Shown here: positions 13,591 to 26,100 of the stretch, piece after piece | Position numbering within the stretch: position 1 is the first letter of the stretch | Layout of the letters: each line of letters starts with the position of its first letter | DNA from: Litomosoides sigmodontis | Lineage: Eukaryota > Nematoda > Chromadorea > Rhabditida > Onchocercidae | NCBI GenBank assembly: GCA_963070105.1 | Contig: OY718804.1 | Span: 10,741,817-10,805,816 of the forward strand | DNA: 64,000 nucleotides | Direction: 5' to 3' | The notes under the pieces: generated by a model | What the model saw: only the letters and a program-made list of their open reading frames with translations | Told to the model about the DNA's origin: nothing | Databases searched by the model: none | Program-made: the position numbers and the translations under genes

Positions 13591-16347
13591 ACCACGCATT
13601 ATAAAGTATGGCATGCAGTGGTAAGTGCTGATGCGATTTTTGTCATCAATTTCTTCCACTACACCAATAGTATGCTTGTACCCATAGTGTTCTCTTAATA
13701 TGACGGTTTTTAGTTTCTTTGCGATGAATGTTAAATATCACATGGAACTTGTGTTTATAACTATGATACTCTTTATTCATTTTTTACTAGCCAAATCACA
13801 CATTGAGGTTCATTCCGTTGTTCATTTCACTTGAAAGTTTCCAAATCATCTTTTTATGGTTTGGCAGGGGGAGGGTAAAGTAATTTCGCAGTTTTTTCCG
13901 AGGAGTTTAGCGAAATTACCTGTAATTGTATTGTTTCCATGACTCAGGGTTAGAAAGACACAAAAGAAATTTTCTTGCACCTATCATCCTTTAACTTGTG
14001 ACGTGGCATTTAAGATTGAATTGTTTTGAATGAATAGGGACATATAATCTGATTGGCAAAGCGTCGTTTTGATAATTATTTTGTGCATGGTTTATATCTA
14101 ACCAATAACGTATTCGTACAAAAACATGAATATTGATAAAGACACAAAAATTGAAGAGACACATATGGCAGTAGAAACACGCATACGAAAGAGATTGTTA
14201 AAGCACATTTGTAAGAGCCTACTCTCATAATTGTGCATGAACAGGGAAACAGTGATGTAACATCACATAAGCATAAACAGGGCTTACTAATATGCTAAAT
14301 AAGTCTTAATAAATTCATTAGCTAAACTCATATCAGGACAGTTATATTGTGTATATCTTCATTTTATGTATTGGTCGATTTAACAAGTATAATAGAAGAT
14401 TATTCTGTGCCTCTAAAGCTTTTTAATTTTCATTTTTGAGTCTCTATAATAATACTGACCATTACATAGAATTAATATCTGCTGACTAACAATACTTTGC
14501 TCTTCCTTGTTTCTATCCGGGTCATACACTAACATGTATTTGATGAATATTCTTTTTATTTGTTCATTTTAACATAGCTCTCTATGTAAATAAGGCGTTA
14601 AAAAAATTATCCATTCGGGTATCTTCAGTCTGCGTATAATGTCTGTCGCATTCTTCTGCTCTCTGAACAATATCACTACCTGCTGAAATTTTGCGCGTTT
14701 TGACAAGACATGGTATTTCAGTTGTCATTTTTTTCCAAAATCTTACTTCGAGAAATTTATGAAAATTGCATTATATAAATTTTGTATTGGAAAAGTTATA
14801 ATAAGGGATTGAAGTTGGTAACAACGGAAACATGGCAAGAAGAGTTAAGAAGTAATTAACGAATCCTTTTTTTTTAATTATGCTTCTCATTTTACAGCTA
14901 AAATGATGCATCAGTTAGAAAAGGACATTTTACACGAGTAGCTTGACTTTACACTGTAGCAATAAAAAAATGATGTGGGAAGTATGAGCTAGTCTGCTGA
15001 TGCTAGTTGAAATGAAATATAGAAGTCGGTCAGCCTCTCATACCTTCATGGTACCAACCCGTTAGCTTATCTGCTAAAATATTAAATTCATCCAAAGTTG
15101 TGTTATTTTTCAGAGTGGTTTTAATGATGAGTTGAGCTTGATCCGTCCTCATTAATTTTCGTATATCATTTCCACTATCCTAGTTCTTTACGTTCTTCTG
15201 TTGCTTTTTATTTTGATTACTTTAATAATTATTTCATTTCAGCACGTTGTCATCTTGCTAATTATTGGCTTATATTGTTTGTTTTATAACGTTGGATACT
15301 TCTATTTAAACTAGTATTATGCAAGTGGAATATTTCAATTTCTTATTTCAAGCGTATTATTTTGTGCTAACTATTTCAAATAAAGCAATATTGTGTATGA
15401 AATTGGAATTCATGCAGCTGCTAGTTATCATCATATCGTGGAAATTTTGAACCGTTTCTAAGTTTTTCCAAAATTTGGCTTCTTTTAAAGGATCCCTTTA
15501 ATTTATAACCTTACAGTAAAAAGTTTGATTGAATTATGCGAAGCAATATTTGAGAGTGTATGAAGAAGTACAAAAATATTCATTTCACTCTCAAAGTTTA
15601 TATGAAATAAACTGCACATGTAAAGCACTCCAAAATTGCGACTATTCCTCTTTCGATCCTTCTTTTTCGAACATGAAGCACATTTTAGAAAATAGAATTG
15701 GTAGATTTTAGATCCAGAATAGTTCGTTTTCTTCTATTGAGCTAGACAGTGAAATTCGTCGAGTGTGGTTTTATTTTAATTTTGCAATTTAATTGTGGAA
15801 CAATGGTGGAGGAGGGGCAGAATTTTCCAATGCGCTTTTCGCCCTTATTTTTGCACGGATTTACTTCGTCATCTTTCACACATAATGATTCGTATGTCAA
15901 CTTGACAAGTAATGCAGAATGAAATGATGTAAACTTTAATTTCAATAAAAATTGTGCTCAAAATCGTGGTTGATAATTGTTCGTTCAGCTAATAACTATG
16001 CGTAGGCAGTGTTTCATGGTCCAGTGAACTTTATCACAAATTGTATCAAATTGTTTTTTGTGAAAGTAAAAGCATTTGCAAGTAGTGATCTTACGTCGCA
16101 TAAATACACTTTGCAGCCCAAACGTTGATTGACGTGTGATCTGAATAACGTTCAATATACCTCCACCTTAAATTTCTCATGCGAAAAAACGAATTATCCA
16201 AATATCAACGGATTGAAGTATCGGCAATTCTTTGAAACTGCTGATCGATATGAAGAAGCAAGAAAATCTTCGGTTAAAAAGTATTCCAGTTATGAGAAAA
16301 TCTGAAATTTACTCAGTTAGTCGTTAATGCTTGCATAATTAATTAAA
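13591..16347. other. 3' flank of tra-1, no gene recognised
   Basis: AT-rich DNA without a recognisable gene. It probably includes the tra-1 3' untranslated region; possible AATAAA signals lie at 14308, 14961, 15379 and 15944. The short open frame at 15529-15711 shows no family resemblance. Confidence 0.55.
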
Positions 16348-16422
16348 GAAGTATACCCGCTGCTCCTGCACGTTTTGTTTAGATGGAACAAGTAAAATGC
16401 ATAGGAACAGCGGGTATGCTTC
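16348..16422 (+). ncRNA. candidate microRNA precursor, miR-51/miR-100-like
   Basis: A 75-nt imperfect inverted repeat. Arm 16348-16367 pairs with 16403-16422 over 20 positions, with one G-U wobble (16352/16418) and one mismatch (16363/16407). Pairing continues inward with small bulges (TGCA at 16367-16370 with 16398-16401, then T and A runs) to a loop of about nine bases. The 5' arm from 16354 reads TACCCGCTGCTCCTGCACGT. From memory, C. elegans miR-51 starts TACCCGTAGCTCCT, so 12 of the first 14 bases agree; the two differences lie at positions 7-8, at the end of the seed. It lies about 0.8 kb upstream of SRP9 and 2.8 kb downstream of tra-1. Strand and maturity are inferred, since the hairpin would also fold if read from the minus strand. 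Confidence 0.55.
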
Positions 16423-17192
16423 GCTTTCCAGGAAAGTTCTTACTATGTCGGCCTAATTATAACTTCAAAGAATAAAAGACCAAACGTCAATGTGGAATGA
16501 AATATGAATGCAGTAGAATAAAAACAAAAATTATTACGGAATATAGCAAGTGAAGAGGTATAGCACTGCTTGAACAATATGTTATGATTAAAAAATTGTT
16601 TAAAGTCCATTTTTCTCACGCTTTCATTCCTTATTTGCTGCTATTTTAATTTAAAAAAAGGGACGAGATTTTTATTGAATCCTAAGATTTACAACCCTCC
16701 CCAATTTTTATGTTTATTTCGTGCTGTTATTGTCGGACATAGATATACCTACCCGCTTTACCAGTCTCAAGGTAACACGTCATCTGTCACTGTCCAGCTC
16801 GACTAGTGACATCTGCAATTTCAGAATACTACAGCATTGAAACAAAAATTTTCACAAAGACCAGAGGGTTTCATACAATCCGCGTCATTGTTGGGCAGTA
16901 ATACTTTTATTTTCAGGTCTGAACAGATTATACACGTTGTGAGTGCCGGTATTCTAAGATGGCGTTGCGGAAGTATTTGTTCCGGACGGTCTATTCTTAA
17001 GGAGAGGTGTGGGTGCACACTGAATGATGTTCGAAGAGTAATTTAAATTTCATTAGATATTACTGAGATGCTATAACTAATTATATGTTGACGTTTAACT
17101 GCATGAACAGGTTACTGCGTACAATATGATTTCAGTGAGGTTTCTAGCTCGATTTTAGATTTCAAATTAAAGTTTCAGATTTGTTTAGTTTC
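16423..17192. other. spacer before SRP9
   Basis: No conserved gene was seen. Overlapping open frames occur on both strands at 16821-17046, but neither resembles a known family. The stretch probably carries the SRP9 promoter. Confidence 0.5.
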
Positions 17193-17224
17193 AGGCTGGA
17201 AGAAAAAGTGTAGAGTTCGTTTGA
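17193..17224 (+). promoter_or_regulatory. candidate trans-splice acceptor and leader of SRP9
   Basis: A good nematode-type acceptor (AGTTTCAG) ends at 17194, 30 nt before the SRP9 ATG, with no upstream coding exon. It fits spliced-leader addition. Confidence 0.45.
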
Positions 17225-17952
17225 ATGTATTTTACAAATTGGGAAGAATTTAGTAAAGCTGTCGATCGGCTGTACGCCAGCAACCCAACACGTTGCAGGT
17301 TTTGTTGTTCAAATTTTCAAAAGTTGTCCGTGGGAAAGTTTAAGATTGATGTTAAGTATCTAATTATTTTTTTTAGGAAGCGCCTTTTTTAGATTGAAAT
17401 ACATTGGCAAGTTTGGATTTTTAAAAACTGAAGAATTGAACCGTTAAATTAATGGCTTGATGTCAGTGCCTTGTTAACTACCAGGTTAAAGAGAAGTTTC
17501 TTGTACTAGCTCATGCAATGCGATTGCTGCTTGTAGTCGCAAGCTTCTAGCCTTCTACGTAATCGACTGAAATAGACAGAAAAGCCACAAATAGCGTTGA
17601 GCAGTTCATAAACAGCTCGCTCATGAATAGTTGTCAGCGAGAAGTAGCATAGTTGGTAGTAAATGATATTGTCTTTCACATTGATTTGTTTTACTTGCTT
17701 AAGGAGATGTTATTTCTTTGGTAACATGTCTTCTGTTATTCATTGCTTCCTTCAAATGGGAACTTATAGTTAATTCCTATTAATTCAGTATGTTGCAGAT
17801 TTGTAACGAAGTATAACCATAAAAAAGGCAAAATGACGCTTAAAATGACGGATGATGTAGTTTGCCTACAGTACGACACAGATCAGATGCAGGATGTAAA
17901 GCGATTGGAAAAGCTTACGGCGACGTTAATGAGGCATATTGTTTCCAAATAG
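17225..17952 (+). CDS. SRP9: SRP9, signal recognition particle 9 kDa subunit
   Basis: Two exons, 17225-17298 and 17799-17952, joined within an Arg codon, encode 75 residues; metazoan SRP9 is about 75-90. With SRP14 it binds the Alu domain of SRP RNA and pauses translation while signal sequences are delivered to the ER. The product begins with the SRP9 pattern NWEEFSKAVDRLYASNP. It continues with a basic strand (KYNHKKGKMTLKMTDD), then CLQYDTDQMQDVKRLEKL, and ends LMRHIVSK. This matches the human protein along its length. The exons are short, so the gene is easily missed by open-frame searches. A likely AATAAA signal is at 18358-18363. Confidence is high. Confidence 0.94.
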
Positions 17953-20122
17953 ATTCTTATAGTTTAGTTGTTTGAAATTACCGAATTGATAGCATTGCTT
18001 TTGATTTCATTTATTAGTGTGTATTATGCAAATGTGACTTTTCCCATATTTGAACATTAGGAGTAAAATCAGTGCATTCTCAACAGTCGTTGATGAATAA
18101 CGACTAATCGTTGTGCTTTTCCAAGTCTCATACTGCATCGCGAGATGGTATTATATCATATGTTGACTTGGACTTTTTTTGCTTTGTTGTTTTTGCATTT
18201 GTTGCTACCATTGTAATTCCTTGCTTTTATCATTAAAAATTTTTCCGTGGTCCATTTTTTATGGGCACAGTAGGATTAAAAATTTTGTATCAGTTTTTCT
18301 TGTGGACACAATAGGAATATATATATTTATACTTATTACCTGAATCTGTTGGGATTGAATAAAGTATTATACAAGTAAAAACCAACCCTGTTAATACTGC
18401 TGGAACCTTCTTAATTTGCGATGTTGTAAACGTAGTTTGATAATGATAGGAACCGATGAGCAAATTGAATCAAATTTTTATTTCCAAGGCTCCGAGTGAA
18501 TGCATCATTTTGCTTACCTGTGCTAATTACTATATTCACGGTGGTCGGAAATGTTTATCACCATTATGTCACTTAATCTGATTGTCGTTGCTTTGAAATG
18601 CTAATAAAGATGGCAACATAAATTGTCTAGTCTTCACATCCTTATCGTAAATAACATTTGCTTTAATTTGGAGATGTCTGTTGAAACATTAGTTATAGAT
18701 CAATTTTAAGATGCATGATATAGAGTTGTTCCACATCATCAATCATTGACTGATGTGTTTTGACCATCAAAAATGCCTCTTCCTGGAAGGATCTCAGTGA
18801 AAGCTGTTCAGTTCAATACATTAGCAGTATCAGCGACTCTTCGTTTTTCTCTGGGATAATAAACAGTTGGCGCTCGCGAGTGTTGCACATCATTTTCCAT
18901 CATTTCATCACTTTTAGAAAAATTAGCTGTGGACTTGGTTCAACCACTTCTTGGTTGATAAATCACGTCGCAGTTTATGTTACTTGTCAGTAAAGTGAAA
19001 TAATTACATACCATTTAACTGGATTAAAAAGAAAAGCAGCAATTGTTCCATTCAAAGGCATCGTGTACCATGCATATCCGGAAATGGATCCATATGAACT
19101 TACCTGAGAGACGATGATCACTAGTGAAATTTAAAGCTAAATAATCAACTCATGCAAACATCTCTGCAGCATTGTCAAAGTACTACTCATTAAAACTTCC
19201 TGAAGCAACTGCATAATATATGTTTTCCAATTTAATGTTTCATTAGTGTTATTCATTGTGCGAATAAATATCTGTGTGTGTGCACACATACATAATGTGT
19301 AGTTTTTTTGTTACATTCACTGAGCTTTCCTTTAAGTGCGCTCAGTAGCACTAACACTTAATTGTATGTTTAATTTTGAACAGTGAAAGTGAAAAAAGTC
19401 TGAACGGTGGTTGATTAATTAGACGAATGATGGAAACGAAAACGCCGTACTTCATTGTTTTCTTTTCTACAGAGGAGAGAGCGTACTGTCTGAATGCATA
19501 GGCTTGAAGTGTTGTAGAAAGAGATAGATATTTCATTAGCTGGGTTGCGGAGGATTAATGCGATTATAAAAATAAAGGAGAAGCATTCCGAAGCAAACGC
19601 AAAACTTTCCTCACTACATTTTTCAGTGTCTCCAATTTCTAAGCAAAAGTTAGCTGGAGAACAGAGAGGGGGGGGGGGAGATGAGAGAAACACTGCGCTT
19701 TTCAGTTTTAGCAAAATACGTTAAAAATGAATGGAAGGAGGTTTTGAAGTGAAGGAGGAGGACGAAAAGAGAAAAGCTGAAGATGATGATAAGAACTGAT
19801 GTTAGAGTTCAAGCTCAGGCTTAAAGCATCGAAATCTTTTCTCATCTGTCTGCACACAAACATTGAGAGGAGGAACTCATGAGGAGCAAAATTCGAACTG
19901 CTTCCATCTTTCATTTCAACTTGCTCTTATAGCTATCTATCGTTTAGTAGGAGGATGTGAGAAAGAAAACCTGAAATCACTTCATGCTTCACTTTGATCT
20001 CTTCTTCCATCCACCCGATTATCAAACAACGGATCTGTGCTCGCTTGCGATCTTTATGATATGATAACAATGAATTCATAGCTTTTATAGAAAAAACCAC
20101 GCAGGCCTTTTTTGCGTCACTC
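17953..20122. other. intergenic, SRP9 to nhl-1
   Basis: About 2.2 kb without a recognisable gene. The first 400 bases are probably SRP9 3' untranslated region. A run of 11 G lies at 19668-19678 inside a purine-rich stretch just upstream of nhl-1. The short open frames, including 18760-18993 on the plus strand and several on the minus strand near 19.4-19.9 kb, look like composition artefacts. Confidence 0.55.
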
Positions 20123-20128
20123 AGTCCA
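20123..20128 (+). promoter_or_regulatory. candidate trans-splice acceptor of nhl-1
   Basis: The AG of CACTCAG ends at 20124, after a T-rich stretch and 4 nt before the nhl-1 ATG. No upstream coding exon is apparent, so spliced-leader addition is likely. Confidence 0.5.
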
Positions 20129-23100
20129 ATGGCCTCCTCTTCAACGAACACTACCGCCACATCGTCACAGCCAACAACGAACAGTATCGCATCCCATGAT
20201 CTTGTCCAGCAAATGCTCCTACTTCCTCCCGCTGTACGACCACCTGAATTCGAAAACCCACTGGAAAAAATTGAACAGTTGCTAACATGTCCAATTTGCT
20301 TGGATCGATACAGGTGAGTTCAGCTAAACTTAACTTCCTATAAAGTTAAGTTTTCCTATAAATGTAGACTTTTTCTTCACCGTTAGTTATTTGTTAACTG
20401 AATAAATTTCATCTTAAATTGAGATTGAAGTAATATTCGTGTTTCACGCACACTCTTCACTGTGTCCTTTCTTACTTCAAACGTAATGTGATTCCAATTC
20501 CAACGATTCTCTTGCCAGCAAGCAATAAATTTGAAAATATTTAGTTCTTCCTCCAGCAAAAGCGATTTTTAAAAATTTCCTTGTTAGCTTCTTAATGACA
20601 ACTTTGGCATATATCTTTTGATGGCTATGGCACTCATTATTTGAGATATGAAAATGTTCTTTTATTCCACGGTAATGAAACTTCTCTGATTTGCCTTCTC
20701 CGTCAGTAGTAGTAAGCATTAAAATAAAACATCTACGGTAATGTTGGAAAATCATCTACGTAAGTGAAGTGAAGTATCCTCACATTCACACTTGTCACGC
20801 TAATACAACTAAGTTAAAAGAATTAAGCATATTTATGATTTACGTTGCTGTCATTTTAATAAACCAATAAAGAGGCAAAATGATTGCTGCACAAAATTCA
20901 AATTGTGCTGTCAACGATGCATTGGTGATACAGTGCAGTCATTTTACAGTAATTTTATACAAAAATTGTAGCTATGAATGAGTCACTAGATAGTCGAAAT
21001 GATGGGCAGCGTTAGTCAAATGACGTGATAAAATAGACCGAGATAGATTGAATGAATGGCTGTGGCTGTGTTATGATCCTTTTTGAGAAGCCCCTAAGCT
21101 AAGAATGGATTAATAAATCTAGGAAGGAACTGTGGGAAAACCGCTTAAGAATTGCTTCTCTGAACAAATTCATGAAAGCTGTCATTTAAAATGAATGAGT
21201 GATTCGGATTAATTGATAGCGATTTGCTTCTCCAGCGAAAGGCAGCGAATTAATTTTGATCTGATTCACTCTTCTTGCTTCCTCCTAGTGCAGCTTCATC
21301 GCCTCAGAAGCCAGCCAATTAGATAAATTACTTCTATTACATCTTTGCGTTGCTAGTTTGCTTTTGCTGTCTTATTTTGCTTTGCTGGCTGGCTTAATCT
21401 CAAATATTATTGCCCTTCGTATTTCTCCCTTTTTTGCTTATTACATCACTAACAATCAGTTTGTTTTTCTTCAAAAGCGAAATGCTTGCTTTCACGAAGG
21501 GAGCACAGCGCCTTTGTCTGAAGATACTTTCGACCACAAAGAAATGAACAGCCGGAATGACTCATCGTTCATTTTAACTCCTCTCATTTTTCCTTTTTCT
21601 CTCTCCCTCAGAAACTGAGGCTTAAAAGTTAGCAATTTGTAATTTACTTATTCATGTCAGTCAGAAGTGCAATTAGCGCTTTAATTTATTCATTTTAATC
21701 AGAATTGCATTTCGCATTGTGAAATACTGCAGGCAACCGAAACTGTTACCATGCCATCATACATTTTGTCTGCCGTGTTTGGATAATTGTGTTGATGTGG
21801 TTCATCGGATACTGAAATGTCCGGAATGCAGAGCGCAACATCCGGTGCCATATGAGGGCGTCAAAAATTTCCAATCAAACTACACCCTTACGGGTTTCTT
21901 GGATATACACTTGCAAGCAACAGACGATAATGCCGCTCAGTTGGAGGCCTACATCCAGAGGTTTCCTCATTTTTTTTCCCTTTTTATTTCAAATACACAA
22001 CCTTGATCAGTGGTGTTTGATGATTGTTCAATGAGAAGAGAGAGCAAGTTGTGTTCGGCGAGATGGATGAGATAAAGCCGAGCTGAAAAGAAAAATTAAC
22101 GCGAAGATGAGAATGAAATAGGATGCATGTATGTTTCCAACAATTTGTGTTCTTCAGAAAAAGCGATAAGAAATGCCTTTATTCCTTTTCGAAGAACTTT
22201 TTTTGAAAGAAATTCCCACATTCGCACGAAATTCAAATTCATGCTTGTCGTCTCAATTACACTGAGAGTAAATTTTCAACTCCAGGAAATGTATCAAATT
22301 ACGGCAGCTTACAGAGAACTCTCTCCTCGTCCTCTTTCATTCTTCCTTATCGCAAGACCAGATGTTTAGCTAAGAAAAAGGAGGGGCTGAGGGAGAGAGG
22401 GGTAGTCGCTTAAAATCCAATCACACTGAGCGCCACGTTCAACAGGTGCTCCAGCGCAAATGAAAGCTCAAAAATCGCACAGCTGTTTGAATACAGCTGA
22501 CTGACTGAGGGCGGCAATGCCACTGCCTGTCATGTCATTTCAAGTGGCGCACATATTGGTCAAATTGCGTGATAATTTAGCAATGTGTGTGGGAGAGAAC
22601 ATAATGATACGCTGTGGGTACTGATGTCAACGTTGAAACGTCCGGAGAATCTGCAGGTATAATCTGGAGCGATGTAAAATTTGCGATGAAAAGGCTGTGT
22701 TAGACATTTGCGCTCACTGTGAGAAGCGCGCCTGCAGTGACTGCCGTACAACACACCTGGAGATGCTGAAGCGTGATCTAACCAGAATGCTCAATCAGGT
22801 TCAAGTTGGCCCTTTCCACAGAGAAAGTAGATTGTGCATTTATTTAACCAACTACCACCATCAGTTATCGCTGTCCTGGAGACAGTAAACAGTATAACCA
22901 TTAATATCATTCGTCTTGCTTTCTGAAATTATTTCGAGTGCATGCAGGCATTTACATCCATTTTTTTCCAGTCATATCTTTTCCCAAAACATCTATTTTT
23001 TTGGTAATTTCTAAAAACGATGTCTTTGAAGCCTTAAAAAATCAAAGGAATTGTGAAGTAATTTAATAAGAAAATAAATCATATTTCAGGTCAAACGCTT

Positions 23101-26100
23101 GTCAAATCGAATTACAGAAGCATCTGATGGCTTAAGTAAAGGAATGGAGTTGCTATCACTAAATTGTGAAACTACAAAGGATGAGGTAGTACACCGTACT
23201 TTTAATTTCAGCCTGAAATTAATAGTGTTAGCAACAAAACTTCAGCTCTTCCTGTTTTTTGAAGTAGCACTAACCGGGCGGAATTAAACTAAAGGAATTG
23301 AAAAAGTTGTAGCTGCACTAAATTAAACTTATGATATATCGGCACGAATGTTCAATGAAGTCGTAGTCGAAAATTCATGACGCCATCATACGATATTACT
23401 TCATGACGACTCTTCATTCATAGGTTAAAGAATATTTTCATCGCTATTATCGGGAGTTGAAAAAACGCGAAGAAATATTCATTGAGGAAATTGAAACGTT
23501 TAATGCAACCGAAACTCGTTTGATGCGTAACTTACGCGATGTACTTGAAATCGAAAGTTCGAATATGAGCGAAGGTCTTAAAATTTCACCGTGTATTTCT
23601 ATAGCCGATTTCATTATTTAATCTATTTCATTAACAGCAGAAAATGCGAGAAGTATTGAAGTGACAGTATGAAGCATACGTTACATCGTTTTTATTATTT
23701 TTATTGTCATTTAAACCTTCCATTTAAAAAAAATCAATTCCATAAATTATGAGAAATTTCTAGAAAACGCCAGTATTTGCTCTTTAGAGGAAAAAATGTT
23801 TTATTATAGGTTGCGCATATCTGGAAGCAGCGCTGAAAGGTGAACGGGAAGTGCAAGATTCTGAACTGATGAAATTGAAGAATGTCTTCTCGGATGGACT
23901 AGAATATTTGAGGAATTTTCAAGTAAACTAACTCTACTTACCCTAGCATTATTGATTCATTAAGTTGCTTTATCGTTATCATCATTGTCAACAATGCTCA
24001 GGAATATGACGTGTTGTGACTGAGCGCGTGTTAGCAGCATCCGTTTAAAGATATTTAGGATTTCGCTGGAAGAGTCCTTTTCAATTCTTGTTTCAAATCT
24101 ACTTTCTCTGGAGAATTAAAAAAAATGTTTTGAAGTTGTAAAACGATTTCTAAATATCCTGACTGTCTTCTAAGTGGAGGAAAGAACTCTTCCAACAATT
24201 TGTGACATGCGTTATAGCTTTTCATATAACATAGATAAATTATGTCGTTGATGAGAAAGATACCACTGAGGAAGGTTAACGAACAATATAGTACTGTAGG
24301 AGAGAAGTGACTTGAAGTGCGATCACCCTTAATTCAGTTTTACGATATTACTCGCAAACTTAGTGAAGCTAAATATCCACTATCAGTTTTGAAAGGAGAA
24401 AAGAGCGGTGATAATTAGATAATAATTAGAGGTTTGAAGGGTTTACACTTATATTTTTGTTTGACGGAAACTGGAAATCTTTTAGTGTCATTTAATTTTA
24501 TAAAAACTATTTTCTATTTCCTGCTAACCGATGAATTTTTTTGCTTTGAAAAGAAATTGAAGTCTCAAACTTTCAGCCTGATGCGGATGAACTTTTCTCA
24601 AAAAAGTTACGTTTTTCACCTGGTGATGATGCTTCAAAGTTACCGATAGCTATCGCCAGTTTTGGTGAGCTTACTGTCATGCTACCGCAATTTGCTGGAC
24701 GCTATCTCCCGCTGGAACAATCTTATGTACCACGTCCGATGAAAATTGGTTACGAATCGGACAACTATAAGTATGCCAATAAACGGATGGTTGAATTGGA
24801 AGAAGGAGGCGGACGTCCCCAAAACGATTTTCGCGGTGCGACGGGTCGCTATGCGGCGCGTGTTAACAACACTGGCGAGGAGGATACCATGTCCATTAGA
24901 TATCGTCGTCGGCAACAGATGGAAGAAGAAGCCTGGAATCGATTGAGAGCAGAAAAATTTGATAATTCGGTTCAAGTACAAAGTGGTGTCAGTAACACTG
25001 GCACCTCCGGAAATCCCGGTAGTGGTACCTGTTATAAGCCAGGAAACAGTCCGTGGAGTCGTACCGTCGTTGGAAATGGTGTAAATCAATCTGCTCCTAC
25101 GACCAATGCTATTACGAAGAATGATTTAACAACCACAACTGCAAAAATTGTCCCCGAAGGTTTATTAGTTGCGGCTATTGGAAATAGTTCAAGACAAAGT
25201 GGTGCTAGTTCAGATGACAACAATTCAGCAAACAAATTTCTAGTTGCTCCCAAAGGTATGGTATTAAGTGAAGATCAGCTCACAACAGAGTCAGCGGTTA
25301 CCTTAGCTAAGAATCAATCAACTGAATTTAGACATTTGGATACCAATGAAATAAGTAAGACAACCGGCGGCATCAGAGGTTTATCGCCAAATTCAAGAAG
25401 TACTTTGCAAGTGCCCCTGGAAGGATTTGCCGAAAATACACCAGCGACGTTGTCACAGTGCTACAAATCTGATAACGAAAGTCGCATACCCCCACCCTTA
25501 CCAGCAAGCAATCATCGAAATGGAAGTATCGATGCTACTGCTACTAGCAACGGTAAACATTCCCCTGCAATACTGAAATTCACAAAGAAGCCGCCGTTAC
25601 CACGACAAGTATCGAGCGACGATACAAGCTTGAATGAAAAAATTGAAAACATCCGCACAGCTCACGAAATGCGTCGCGCTAGTCGAATGCAAGATGCATC
25701 ACCGAAACGGTTCGTGCCATTCAGCGGCATTGCTCACAACGGCGCTAATAGCAGCAGCAACCAGGACGCCAACACAAGTGATGAAAGTGAATGTGAGAAT
25801 GAACCAGTGCAGCAGAAACAAACAAGCAGTCGTTTCCGGATTATTTGCCGTAGTGTTTCTGAATCCAAAGAGCCGATTGTTCACCAACGTTCTATTGATT
25901 CAACGCCAACAACTCAGGAAACACTTCAGTCGAGTGAAAACGCTGAGGGATCGTCATTACCGATTCCAATTACACATTATCCAGGTGAGCAATTGCCATC
26001 CTGGTTGTTGAGACGTCGTCAACGTTATCAACGCTCCAAGACAAATCCTGATTTGATTTCCATAGCTGCTTTAAACGGTCAACAGAGTAATTTGGCAAAC

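Noticed and set aside
24682..25089. Minus-strand open frame opposite the long nhl-1 exon
   Set aside because: It is a shadow of a well-supported coding exon on the plus strand.
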